A stretch of 64,000 nt of DNA, taken from contig CALWJY010000015.1 in assembly GCA_944381135.1 (NCBI GenBank), positions 1-64,000 on the forward strand, written 5' to 3'. The stretch's first letter is position 1; each line of letters starts with the position of its first letter. Of the stretch, positions 9,443 to 17,800 are shown one piece after another. Under the pieces are notes generated by a model. It was not told the DNA's origin. It made no database searches and worked only from the letters and a program-made list of their open reading frames with translations. The DNA is from an uncultured Clostridia bacterium. GTDB lineage: Bacteria > Bacillota > Clostridia > Christensenellales > UBA1242. The position numbers and the translations under genes were made by a program.

Positions 9443-10288
9443 TCATTCGTCTTCTGAAAAATCTTTTTCCTCTTCTTCGATTTCGCTCTTTCCCTGTGCG
9501 CTTTCTTCAAGATATTCATAATAGTTGTAAATCAAAGTGTTCATGTCTTCCACCAAATGTTTGATGTTTTTAAATTTCTTAGAGCAATAGTTAAGTCCAA
9601 TCACAAGTCCATTCACAACCATCAAATCTTGTTTTTCGCAAGCCTGAATTATGGAATTTGTCACAAACTCGACATCATCCAAAACATCTGTTCTTTTCTT
9701 CTCAAATTTCAAAAGGGACAAAATTTGATTGCAAGTTTTTGTGATTTCTGCCATAAGTTCGTCAAGATGTGGAAACATTGCTTCTTTCTCTGCCTCTTCC
9801 TGTTCTTTTTTTTGTTGTTTTTCTGCTTCAAGTTGTTTTTTGATGTCATCAAGAGAAACATTTGTGCTGATTTCAAAATATTTGCAAATCAAATCTCTGA
9901 ATGGCTTGATGATTTTTTCCAAAAAGTTTTGCATGGATGTCAACTTGCCATCCTTAAAATAGGTTTCCAAAAACTGATTTGCATTCAGTTTTCCACTTGT
10001 CATATCATTGAAAATTGTGGTTGTCAGCGCCAACCTTGCCTTGTCATCACTTGGAATTGTCACTTTTGAATTTCCAGACTTTCTGTCCACAGAAAAAGCC
10101 TTTGCAAACTCTTCATCTTCGTCAAAATCTTCAAGACAATCAGCCAAAAAATCCACAACATCTTCACTTTTTGTCATGACAGTCAAAAATTTTTCCAATC
10201 TTTTGTTTAAGTCGAGAAATTTTCCGCTGAGCATATCGTTGCATTCCAAAACAAATTTTTCAACATCAAGAATGTTTTTTGCTTCCAT
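9443..10288 (-). CDS. Acidic helical protein of unknown function
   Basis: This 281-residue protein starts after a strong AAAGGAG site. It has no signal peptide or membrane segment and is predicted to be mostly helical. A Lys/Glu/Gln-rich probable coiled coil lies near residues 150-170 and the C-terminal tail is very acidic (EEEEKDFSEDE). I recognise no family. It is transcribed divergently from the DUF4364 gene, and its stop lies just inside repeat cluster A. A cytoplasmic role is all that can be said. Confidence 0.75.
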   Translation of the reverse strand: MEAKNILDVEKFVLECNDMLSGKFLDLNKRLEKFLTVMTKSEDVVDFLADCLEDFDEDEEFAKAFSVDRKSGNSKVTIPSDDKARLALTTTIFNDMTSGKLNANQFLETYFKDGKLTSMQNFLEKIIKPFRDLICKYFEISTNVSLDDIKKQLEAEKQQKKEQEEAEKEAMFPHLDELMAEITKTCNQILSLLKFEKKRTDVLDDVEFVTNSIIQACEKQDLMVVNGLVIGLNYCSKKFKNIKHLVEDMNTLIYNYYEYLEESAQGKSEIEEEEKDFSEDE

Positions 10289-10352
10289 AGCGTCTCCTTT
10301 TAAACCTCAAGCCCTCGGCAAAGATGAATTTTTGCCAATTCGGTTTCAATAT

Positions 10353-10380
10353 ATTCTATCACAAAACTTTCAAAAAGCAA
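10353..10380 (-). promoter_or_regulatory. Predicted promoter of the acidic protein gene
   Basis: On the minus strand TTGCTT (10380-10375) and TAGAAT (10358-10353) are 16 bases apart. They are about 65 bases upstream of the start codon and divergent from the DUF4364 promoter. Confidence 0.45.
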
Positions 10381-10407
10381 ATAAATTTGTGGATATGCAC
10401 AAAAAAT

Positions 10408-10436
10408 TTGATTTTTTCTGATGAAAATGATATCAT
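10408..10436 (+). promoter_or_regulatory. Promoter giving a predicted leaderless DUF4364 mRNA
   Basis: TTGATT (10408-10413), 17 bases and TATCAT (10431-10436) are followed by exactly six bases and then the ATG at 10443. Transcription is therefore predicted to begin on the A of the start codon. No purine-rich ribosome-binding site precedes the gene. Confidence 0.55.
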
Positions 10437-10442
10437 CTATGC

Positions 10443-10997
10443 ATGGAATACAACGCAGGTGCAACAAAATATGATGCAGTCACCAACAAATTGGTGATTT
10501 TGTTCTGTCTCGACAAAATGGAAATGCCTCTGACAGAAAACTCTATCATTGAAATGTGTGCTGTCAAAAACAATTGGATCAACTATATGGACTGCATCGA
10601 CCTTCTCTATCAACTTTCCGAAGCAAAACTCATCTATAAAACCGAATGCAAAGAGGGTGAAATGCGCTATACCCTCACTTTTGAGGGTCGAGACTGCCTT
10701 TCATATTTCTATAAACGCATTCCAAACGCCCTGCGAGATGAAATCACAAACTATTGCAAAACAAACCGCCTCAACATCAAACAATCGCAGGAATATTATG
10801 CCAACTATGCTGACGCAGACGATGGGTCATATCTTGTCACAATGCGCATCTATGAAAGCCTCATCAACACCCCACTTTTTGAAATTAAAATCAAAGCACC
10901 AACCCGCCAAGCAGCAGAAGAAGCCTGCAAAAAGTGGAGACAATCCGCACCGAATGTGTATGAATACATCTTCGACAACCTCATCAACACCGACTGA
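10443..10997 (+). CDS. DUF4364 family protein, probable winged-helix regulator
   Basis: This 184-residue protein matches the DUF4364 family of Clostridia. The first half (NKLVILFCLDKMEMPLTENSI...) looks like a PadR/winged-helix fold, with FEGRDCLSYFYKRIP marking the middle. The second half is a mixed alpha/beta domain. DNA-binding function is inferred from fold resemblance and has not been shown for this protein. It lies 126 bases upstream of an ABC exporter on the same strand and could regulate it. The gene lacks a ribosome-binding site, and the upstream promoter predicts a leaderless transcript. The only plausible start is the ATG at 10443. Confidence 0.85.
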   Translation: MEYNAGATKYDAVTNKLVILFCLDKMEMPLTENSIIEMCAVKNNWINYMDCIDLLYQLSEAKLIYKTECKEGEMRYTLTFEGRDCLSYFYKRIPNALRDEITNYCKTNRLNIKQSQEYYANYADADDGSYLVTMRIYESLINTPLFEIKIKAPTRQAAEEACKKWRQSAPNVYEYIFDNLINTD

Positions 10998-11017
10998 GCG
11001 CCAATGGCACTTTTTTT
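10998..11017 (+). terminator. Probable terminator after the DUF4364 gene
   Basis: GCGCC-AAT-GGCAC is an imperfect three-base-loop hairpin followed by seven T residues. It begins right behind the TGA stop codon and belongs to the hairpin family found elsewhere in this window. Confidence 0.45.
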
Positions 11018-11088
11018 CATATTGGTTTCTTATTGCTTAAACTGCAAAGCAAAAGTCAACGCCTCTTTCACATTTTTTTCAAAACACC

Positions 11089-11117
11089 TTTACAATTTTT
11101 TATTTCTTTGATATAAT
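11089..11117 (+). promoter_or_regulatory. Strong promoter giving a predicted leaderless ABC ATPase mRNA
   Basis: TTTACA (11089-11094), 17 bases and a perfect TATAAT (11112-11117) precede the ATG at 11124 by six bases. The predicted transcription start is the first base of the start codon, and no Shine-Dalgarno sequence is present. Confidence 0.65.
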
Positions 11118-11123
11118 AAAAAC

Positions 11124-12098
11124 ATGAAAGAAAAAGAAAACAACCAAACCATGCAAAATTTGGTTCAAGAAACAGAGCAAAAACCGGTTTTGGAAATCAA
11201 AAACCTTTCCGTTTTGATTAAAGAACGCTTTTTGGTTAAAAACGTCAATTTCAAAATGTATAAGGGTGATTGCTTTGGCATAATTGGCGAAGACAAATCC
11301 GGAAAAACAAGTTTGCTTAAAGCAATTTGTGGTTCAATGCCAATTGGTCCCGGTCAAGTTTTTGTTGACGGGAAAGACATATATCGCAATCTCAAATCCC
11401 TTGCAAATGTTTCGGAGTGTCTTGACCCTCCTGTGTTTTTTAAATATCAAACTGTCTATGAAAATTTGAAATATTTGTCCATGTTGAATGAAAGTTTGGA
11501 CAAAGAGAAAATCATCCGCGTGCTGAATAGGTTTAATTTGGCACACAAACTCAACACGCGAGTGCTTTTTCTTTCGTTTTATGAAAAGAAACTCATGGCG
11601 CTTGCCCTTGCCTTTTTGGCAGAACCAACACTCATTCTTTTGGACGAACCTTTCAGAGACATTCCTGAAGAAAGTTTGCAAATGGTGAAAGACGCCATCA
11701 ACGAAATTCGTGCCAAAGGCACAACCATCATTTTGACATCACGCAAATTGGAAGATTTGGATGGACTTTGCAACCAATACATCTTCATGGAAAACCGCGA
11801 AATTGTGAAGATTATGTCGCAAGAAGAGTGCGACAAATTGACAGACCTGAAAACCTATGCTTTTGTCAAAGTGAAATATCCTCACTATGCCGGCAAACTC
11901 ATCAAAGACAACTTCAATCTTGCAGTCAAATTGCTTGATTTGCGTGTGCTTTTTGAAGCAGATGAAGACACCGTAGCAAAAATTGTGCAATTTTTGACCA
12001 AACACAAAATTGCCATCTATCGTGCAGGCTACCTCAGCCGAAAAGCTGAGAAGATTTTTGCCGAACTGACCCCTTATTATAAGGAGGAAAAGGCGTGA
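11124..12098 (+). CDS. ABC transporter ATP-binding protein with a degenerate signature motif
   Basis: This 324-residue ATPase powers the adjacent membrane protein. The nucleotide-binding domain covers about residues 20-235. It has a Walker A GEDKSGKT and a Walker B TLILLDEPF. The signature motif that is normally LSGGQ reads LSFYEKK, keeping only the leading LS. The last 90 residues form an extra domain as in many ABC-2 exporter ATPases. It overlaps the permease gene by four bases, and the internal AAGGAGG near its end serves the permease. The degenerate signature suggests altered or weak ATP hydrolysis. Confidence 0.88.
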   Translation: MKEKENNQTMQNLVQETEQKPVLEIKNLSVLIKERFLVKNVNFKMYKGDCFGIIGEDKSGKTSLLKAICGSMPIGPGQVFVDGKDIYRNLKSLANVSECLDPPVFFKYQTVYENLKYLSMLNESLDKEKIIRVLNRFNLAHKLNTRVLFLSFYEKKLMALALAFLAEPTLILLDEPFRDIPEESLQMVKDAINEIRAKGTTIILTSRKLEDLDGLCNQYIFMENREIVKIMSQEECDKLTDLKTYAFVKVKYPHYAGKLIKDNFNLAVKLLDLRVLFEADEDTVAKIVQFLTKHKIAIYRAGYLSRKAEKIFAELTPYYKEEKA

Positions 12099-13798
12099 AA
12101 AAAATTTTCCAAATTGCATCCTATGACTTCAAGCGCCTTATGTTGAACCCAATCAGCATGATTGTTATGATTGTTGTTTTGATTGCTTGTTTAATTTTCA
12201 GCGCCGCCTATAAAATTCCGACAGCGGAAGAATATTCCGCCTCCACTCTTGGAGCATCAACACGAGAAGTTTTTTCAAATTTCAATTCCACAAACGCTGA
12301 AATTGATACAAAAACCTCTTTGGAAGCAAATTTAGATGAAGCAAGGAACTATTTGCTTGTTCAAACAAGTCAAGACGCCGAAAGCGAAGATTTGACTGAC
12401 TATGAAACTTTGGAGGCAATTGTTGACAAATTTGAGACAATTCAAGACGAACTGAGAAAATATGCCGACAGCCCAGAAAATTCAACCTACATCGTCAACC
12501 AAAACATCAGTCAAATCACCCAAGCAACTGAAGACTTGACAAATTTCTTGACTTATTATGAAAACTTGGACGTTTTTGAAAGTTCGCTTTTCATCACCCA
12601 AAGTGCATTTGAAACCTTTGAAACTTTTGCTTTGTTCTATCAACAAACAACAAACTCAAATGGTTCAATTGAAGAAATTTTGGACGAACTTGTTGCAAAC
12701 ATTGGCTTGATTGACAATTTAAGTTCCGCTCTTTCTGAAGCAACCTCTTGGCATGTGGACGCCGAAAAATTGGAGGAGTTTCAAACAACCTACATAGACC
12801 GCGCAGATGAAAAACTTGCGCAAATCAGCGAAGAAATGAATCGCCTCAACAACAGTGTTGCAACAGGAGAAGCGAAACATGTTTCGGACATGGCAAGCCT
12901 TGTCACAAACTATAAACTCACTTGCGAAAGTGCCAAGTTTGGCGTGCAATATGAACTGTATTTGCTTTTGAACAATCACTTTGATGTTGGCAACCTTTAT
13001 GGTTATGAAGAGATGTATGATGAAGAATTGAAAGTGGCTCTCGCAAAAATCAATTTCTTCTTCGATGACGACAGCGCCTATTACACCGAACACCAAGTGC
13101 CACTCAACTTCAACACCGCCTCCACCCAAGTTTCCGCATATGACAGCACCTATACAGTTGTGGCAATTATTGGTTTCTTCACAATTTTGTTTGGCATTTT
13201 TTGCGCCTATAAATTGTTTGGACTTGACCGCCGAAACGGAAAAATGGACGTCATCTTGTCTCAAAATGTCACTTTTGGACAGGTTTTTGCAGGAAAAACC
13301 ACAGCAATTTTCTTCACAACATCGTTCATCATGGCTTTCTTCTGCCTATGCACACTTTTGTGGTCGATGCTTTTCCATCCGCTTCTTGCAAATCAAATTT
13401 TGGCGGTGTTCAACCTCTCATCTGCCTACACAATTCATCCGTTCTTGTTCCTTCTCATCAAATTGATTGGAATTGAACTTCAAGTGATGTTCTATGCCAT
13501 CATCACAATCTTCCTCATGAACCTTTCGCGCAAGTTTGAAATTTGCTTTGCCATTGGAATTGGAATTTTTGTGCTTGCAACCATTTGTAACATCTTCCTC
13601 AACAGTGCATTTGTCTATTGCCTCTTCCCGTTCATTCACGCAGATGTCACCTCCATGCTTGGCGGTGGAATAATTAATGCAGGCTTCTTGCAAACAGCGC
13701 TCTATTCCAGCGGAAACTTCTTCATCTCGCTTGCCTACTATGTTGTTGTGGTGGTGCTTCTATACAACTTCACAAACCAACTCTTCAAGAAAAATTAA
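12095..13798 (+). CDS. ABC-2 type transporter permease
   Basis: This 567-residue membrane protein has an N-terminal membrane segment (about residues 16-38). A large extracytoplasmic domain of about 300 residues, rich in Glu, Asn and Thr, follows. Then come about five membrane segments (from about residue 350 to the end, starting VVAIIGFFTILFGIFCAYKLFG). This is the ABC-2/YhgE-like exporter layout. It starts with GTG after AAGGAGG and overlaps the ATPase gene, so the two form one transporter. The substrate cannot be told from sequence. Confidence 0.85.
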   Translation: MKKIFQIASYDFKRLMLNPISMIVMIVVLIACLIFSAAYKIPTAEEYSASTLGASTREVFSNFNSTNAEIDTKTSLEANLDEARNYLLVQTSQDAESEDLTDYETLEAIVDKFETIQDELRKYADSPENSTYIVNQNISQITQATEDLTNFLTYYENLDVFESSLFITQSAFETFETFALFYQQTTNSNGSIEEILDELVANIGLIDNLSSALSEATSWHVDAEKLEEFQTTYIDRADEKLAQISEEMNRLNNSVATGEAKHVSDMASLVTNYKLTCESAKFGVQYELYLLLNNHFDVGNLYGYEEMYDEELKVALAKINFFFDDDSAYYTEHQVPLNFNTASTQVSAYDSTYTVVAIIGFFTILFGIFCAYKLFGLDRRNGKMDVILSQNVTFGQVFAGKTTAIFFTTSFIMAFFCLCTLLWSMLFHPLLANQILAVFNLSSAYTIHPFLFLLIKLIGIELQVMFYAIITIFLMNLSRKFEICFAIGIGIFVLATICNIFLNSAFVYCLFPFIHADVTSMLGGGIINAGFLQTALYSSGNFFISLAYYVVVVVLLYNFTNQLFKKN

Positions 13799-13885
13799 TT
13801 TGTTGAGTTTTTCTTCAAAAATTTGTTTGTCTCAGACATATTGTTCTAAGGCAAGCAATCACAAAACAAATTTTTCATCAAAATC

Positions 13886-13912
13886 AAAAAGCGTCTCTGA
13901 CGCTTTTTATTT
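13886..13912 (+). terminator. Terminator of the ABC exporter operon
   Basis: AAAAAGCGTC-TCT-GACGCTTTTT is a perfect ten-base-pair stem with a three-base loop, followed by ATTT. It lies about 90 bases past the permease stop codon and is a member of the covarying hairpin family. Confidence 0.75.
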
Positions 13913-13942
13913 AAAAATTTTTAAATATTTTATGTCATTTGT

Positions 13943-13971
13943 TTGCAAAACGCTGTGCAATTTGATAGAAT
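13943..13971 (+). promoter_or_regulatory. Predicted promoter of the first degV gene
   Basis: TTGCAA (13943-13948), 17 bases and TAGAAT (13966-13971) predict a short 25-base leader that contains the AGGAG ribosome-binding site. Confidence 0.6.
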
Positions 13972-14002
13972 ATAAACATAGACAAGAAACAGGAGAAAAA
14001 AG

Positions 14003-14836
14003 ATGAAATATAAAATTGTCACAGAAGCATCAGTGGACTTGCCAAAAGGTTTTGCAGAGGCAAACGACATCACAATTTTGCCAATTGAAGTCAACTTCAA
14101 TGGAGAACTTTTCCCAGAAGGCTTGCCAAACGATGAATTCTATGAAAAACTGAAAACAGGAATAATTCCAAAAACAAGCCAACCAAATCAATATAAATTT
14201 GAAAACGCTTTGAAAGACTATGTCAACAAAGAAGATTGGTTTGTTTTGACAATTGTCATCTCATCCGACCTTGCGGGCACAATTGCACAGGCAAAAAATG
14301 CGGTGGAAAGTTTGGGCATGAAAAATGTCTATGTTTGCGACAGCCGTGTCACAACCTTTGCTGAAGGTGCTGTGATTATGGAAATTGTCAAATACATCAA
14401 CTCTCACAAAGACGCAAAACCTGAAGAAGTGATTGCTGAACTTGAGCGCCTCAAAGAAAGCGTGCGCCTTGTTGCTGTGATTGGAGATTTGAAATATCTT
14501 AGACAAGGTGGCAGACTTGGTGCGGCAAGTTACGTTGCGGCATCTGTTCTCAACATTCGTCCAATCATCAGCCTTGATGGTGGAAAAGTGAACAACATTG
14601 CCAAGAAAATCGGTGAAAAAGCCAACGAATTTATGGTTCAGTGCGCAAAGAAAAGAAATAAGAAATATCCAATCTATTTCGGTCACTCAGCCAACCCTGC
14701 TTCGATTGAAAACTTTGTGAAAAAATATGCCGACAAACTTGAAGTTGACCCAAAAACAATCTCCATAAACGAAATTGGATGCGTTGTTGGCACACATGCT
14801 GGTCCAAACTGCTATGGAATGGTCTATTTCGTTTGA
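14003..14836 (+). CDS. DegV family fatty-acid-binding protein
   Basis: DegV/FakB proteins bind a fatty acid and present it to the fatty acid kinase FakA for phosphorylation. The N-terminal EDD fold starts MKYKIVTEASVDLP (usual pattern VTDSxxDLP, here EAS in place of DSS or DSN). PKTSQPN, the ISSDLAGT segment and DLKYLRQGGRLG are the family's binding-site motifs. The C-terminal GTHAGPNCYGMVYF ends the fold. Length (277) is normal. It stands alone between its own promoter and terminator. A second DegV is at 40803-41669. Confidence 0.93.
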   Translation: MKYKIVTEASVDLPKGFAEANDITILPIEVNFNGELFPEGLPNDEFYEKLKTGIIPKTSQPNQYKFENALKDYVNKEDWFVLTIVISSDLAGTIAQAKNAVESLGMKNVYVCDSRVTTFAEGAVIMEIVKYINSHKDAKPEEVIAELERLKESVRLVAVIGDLKYLRQGGRLGAASYVAASVLNIRPIISLDGGKVNNIAKKIGEKANEFMVQCAKKRNKKYPIYFGHSANPASIENFVKKYADKLEVDPKTISINEIGCVVGTHAGPNCYGMVYFV

Positions 14837-14933
14837 TGACAAAATTTTTACACTTTAAGACATAAAAAAATGTAATTTTGAAAATATGTTAAAAACTTTG
14901 CGAAAACTATGTTGAAAAACTGAAAGAAAAACG

Positions 14934-14970
14934 AAAACCATCATATGTTAAAATATGATGGTTTTTTATT
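14934..14970 (+). terminator. Terminator of the first degV gene
   Basis: AAAACCATCATAT pairs with ATATGATGGTTTT around a short AT loop, followed by more T residues. The stem has about 13 base pairs. Confidence 0.85.
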
Positions 14971-15021
14971 CTTTAAAGTCGCCGTTTTAACCATTTCATT
15001 ATTGAAACGAGCCATTGGCTC

Positions 15022-15729
15022 TCACATGATTTTCTTTGTTTCTTCCTCGCTTGAATGAGGTGCAGAAGGAGTTTCTTTTTGAGTTTGAATTTTCTCTATG
15101 TTTGACAAAATTTCAACATTTTGACAGGAAACTTCATAGGCAACATTGTTTGAGACGCTTCCATCTGGCATGGTTTTGGTGTAGTTTCTTGACTGAATTC
15201 GCCCCGAAAGTCTCACCTTGCACCCTATACTTTGGTTTGCAACAAACCTGGCATTCCAACCCCAAAAGATGCATGGAATATAATCCGATTTGTGATAGTT
15301 TGCCCTGTTCACTGCCAACAGCACATCGCAAATCTCACGCTCGAAAGGCGTTTTTCGATACACCGGCTCTTTGCAAATGAAACCCGTAAGTTTGATTTCG
15401 TTGATGTCCTCTGCCTTTTCGCACACATGCACATCCTTTGCAAAAAGCGTCAAAATGAGTCGACTTTTTTCGTTTTGCAATTTGTTGTAACTGCGATATT
15501 CCCCCACAATTTCCACAACATCACCAATCTTTAATTCTTCTTTTGGCAAAGTTTTTTCAGAAACTGTGACAGGAATTGTGTCTTTCACTTTGGAAAGCCT
15601 TTCCACTTCAACTTTAAATTCGAAAAATTTTTCGCCCTCAACTTCGTGTGATTGTGTCGGTTCGCTGACCACCGTGCCAGCAATTTTTGCATAGTTTGCA
15701 GGTTCCTCTTTTAAATTTGTGTAGTTCAT
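15022..15729 (-). CDS. Single-stranded DNA-binding protein with two tandem OB folds
   Basis: The 235-residue protein appears to contain two SSB-type OB folds in a row. The first covers about residues 10-105 (YAKIAGTVVSEP...). The second covers about 110-210 (EIKLTGFICKEPVYRKTP..., then IPCIFWGWNARF and VRLSGRIQSRNY). Typical SSB has one OB fold per chain and an acidic DDDIPF-like tip that recruits repair proteins; here the C-terminus ends EEETKKIM. It may be a specialised paralogue rather than the main Ssb. I chose ATG 15729 because AGGAGGG lies just upstream; the longer frame would overlap the pdaB-like gene. It is in an operon behind that gene. Confidence 0.82.
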   Translation of the reverse strand: MNYTNLKEEPANYAKIAGTVVSEPTQSHEVEGEKFFEFKVEVERLSKVKDTIPVTVSEKTLPKEELKIGDVVEIVGEYRSYNKLQNEKSRLILTLFAKDVHVCEKAEDINEIKLTGFICKEPVYRKTPFEREICDVLLAVNRANYHKSDYIPCIFWGWNARFVANQSIGCKVRLSGRIQSRNYTKTMPDGSVSNNVAYEVSCQNVEILSNIEKIQTQKETPSAPHSSEEETKKIM

Positions 15730-15739
15730 AATTTCCCTC

Positions 15740-16504
15740 CTAATTCTTGTGTTGCACCCCATTTCTGTCTATTGTATAGTTGTCGTCATAAACCAATTCT
15801 GAAATTCCTGTCACTTCATAGCCCTGAACTTTCAAGCGGTTCAAAACCAGCCTAAGTGCGTCTAAAACATTGTCTGAATTGTTGTGCATGAGGATGATTG
15901 ACCCGTTCTTCACGCGCGACATAATTCGACTGCAAATGTCACTTGCCGAAAGCCCTTTCCAATCCAAACTGTCCACATCCCATTGAATTGTCTTCAAATT
16001 CAAACTTTCTGCCACATCCAAGAGGTCGTTGTTGTAGGACCCATAAGGCGCTCTGAAAAGTTCCACCTCTTTTCCTGTGATTGCCGAAATTTTTGAAATG
16101 CAAGTCTCAAGTTCGCTTTTCATGGTCGCTTTGTCAAGTTTAACCATGTCAGGATGTGTGTTTGAATGAGTGCCAATTTCCATGCCTGCTTCGTCAATTG
16201 CCCTCACCATGTCAGGATAGTCATCCACCCAGAAGCCAACAAGAAAGAATGTGGCAGTGCAGTCAAACTCATCCAAAATGTCCAAAATTCCCTCAGTCTT
16301 ATCCGCACCCCAGGCCGCATCAAAGGAAATTGCAACTTGCTTTGCCTCAGTTTCGACATTATAGATTGGCACTTTGCGAGTGGAATGGCCAAAATAGACC
16401 GAAGCGGATGTCGAACCGTCAATGGAAATGGACAAAAGCACAACAACCAGCACCATAGCAACAAAAATTTTGATTGTTCTTGATTTGATTACGCAGAAAT
16501 GCAT
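15740..16504 (-). CDS. pdaB: PdaB-like polysaccharide deacetylase, probably sporulation-linked
   Basis: This NodB-type carbohydrate esterase has a signal-anchor segment (about residues 12-28) followed by the catalytic domain. The motifs are AISFDAAWG (usual TFDDG; SFDA-W is typical of the PdaB group), HSNTHPD with the two metal-binding His, RAPYGSYN, DVDSLDW and LMHNN. PdaB proteins are needed to maintain spore cortex, by removing acetyl groups from peptidoglycan. The length of 254 residues agrees with that family. It has a GAGG site upstream and sits 10 bases before the SSB gene. Assignment to PdaB rather than another NodB-family member is likely but not certain. Confidence 0.85.
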   Translation of the reverse strand: MHFCVIKSRTIKIFVAMVLVVVLLSISIDGSTSASVYFGHSTRKVPIYNVETEAKQVAISFDAAWGADKTEGILDILDEFDCTATFFLVGFWVDDYPDMVRAIDEAGMEIGTHSNTHPDMVKLDKATMKSELETCISKISAITGKEVELFRAPYGSYNNDLLDVAESLNLKTIQWDVDSLDWKGLSASDICSRIMSRVKNGSIILMHNNSDNVLDALRLVLNRLKVQGYEVTGISELVYDDNYTIDRNGVQHKN

Positions 16505-16836
16505 ACAAACCTCGCTTTCATTTTATTAAATTGAGGCAAAAGCAACAAGGCTTATTTTGTGCGATTTAAACCGATTTTGTCTCAAAATGTCGAAACCACA
16601 AAAAGCCTTATGCTTTGTCCTTAAAACTATTCTATTTTCTGAAAAATGAAAATATAACACAATTCGCGTAAATAAAAAATGATTATATAATCATAACCAT
16701 AAATTCGTTGTATTTTCGTTTTGTTTTGTTTATTTTTTAAACTTAACACGAAAATATTTGACCAATTGCCAACTATGCCTTTGGCGAACTTGTCTTGCGC
16801 GAGTTGCAAAAGTTTGTGAAGAACATTTAAAACCAC
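16505..16836. other. Intergenic stretch without visible genes
   Basis: AT-rich sequence between the PdaB-like gene and the end of the exonuclease III gene. One 69-residue frame (16627-16836, minus) has no ribosome-binding site or family resemblance and is probably not coding. Confidence 0.4.
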
Positions 16837-17646
16837 CTAAAAATTCAAGTCGAGTGTGGCAACAACAGGCATGTGGTCGCTGAATGGCAAGTCAAAAATG
16901 GCACAATTTTGAATTTTTGTGGCAGTTTCTTTGTCCACCAAAACATAGTCGAAACGATATTTATATCCATATCCTCCGCCCACGCCAAGACTGCGATACG
17001 AACGCCATGTGTATGCCTTTTGGTCTTTGAAAACAATTCTGACAACATCACAAAAATTGCCGTTCAAAAGTTTTGTCATCAAGTTTCGCTCAACCGGCAA
17101 AAAGCCCGTTCTGCTTGCGCATTCTTTTGGATGAGACAAATCAAGTTCGGTGTGTGCAATGTTTGCGTCACTGCAAAAAATCAAACGCGTCTTTCTTGCA
17201 AGTTTGTGAAGATGGTTTGTCAATTTTTTGAAATATTCCAACTTAAAGTCCAATCGAGTGCCACCATTTGGCACATAGCAATTGACGATTGCAAGATTGT
17301 CAAAAAACAGCGTCATGCACCTGCCCTCAACATCTTCTTCTCCGTCAATGCCAAACACAACATCATTTGGTTTCTTTTTGCTCAAAACCATTGTTCCGGC
17401 ATAGCCAGCCACATTTCCGCAATTATAAATCTTGAAATATTTTTCAAGCACAACATCTTTTTTCTCTTCGAAAAATGAAAACTGTTCGCTTGCAATCTCG
17501 TCATGCAAAATTCCGCGTGCAACCTCTTCACGCGCCCTCACTTCCTGAATGCAAACAACATCCGCATCCTCGCTTTCAATCCACTCCAAAAGCCCCTTGG
17601 ATGTTGAGGACCTTATTCCATTTATGTTGTATGTGACAATTTTCAT
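16837..17646 (-). CDS. xth: Exodeoxyribonuclease III / AP endonuclease
   Basis: This base-excision repair enzyme cuts DNA at abasic sites and removes 3'-blocking groups. The exonuclease/endonuclease/phosphatase fold starts MKIVTYNINGIRS. The catalytic Glu is in CIQEVRA, the AIVNCYVPNGG and CSDANIAHTELDL strands follow, and LGVGGGYGYKYRFDYVLVD and FSDHMPVVATL carry the late Asp/His residues. I chose ATG 17646, preceded by TTGGAG, because the longer frame adds 18 residues with no homology. Length (269) is normal. Confidence 0.93.
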   Translation of the reverse strand: MKIVTYNINGIRSSTSKGLLEWIESEDADVVCIQEVRAREEVARGILHDEIASEQFSFFEEKKDVVLEKYFKIYNCGNVAGYAGTMVLSKKKPNDVVFGIDGEEDVEGRCMTLFFDNLAIVNCYVPNGGTRLDFKLEYFKKLTNHLHKLARKTRLIFCSDANIAHTELDLSHPKECASRTGFLPVERNLMTKLLNGNFCDVVRIVFKDQKAYTWRSYRSLGVGGGYGYKYRFDYVLVDKETATKIQNCAIFDLPFSDHMPVVATLDLNF

Positions 17647-17800
17647 ATTTTCTCCAAAAGCAGACCCTTGAAACCCCATTTTGCGTTTTTCATCTGACAA
17701 TATGCCGGATTGCTTTTCTCAAATTTTTAATTTTTTCTGTTTTGTTTTTCTTATTTATTTTGACCATAACAAAACTTGCAAACAAATTTCAGCACAAGAC

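Noticed and set aside
16627..16836. 69-residue frame upstream of the exonuclease III stop
   Set aside because: No ribosome-binding site, AT-rich composition and no resemblance to known proteins.
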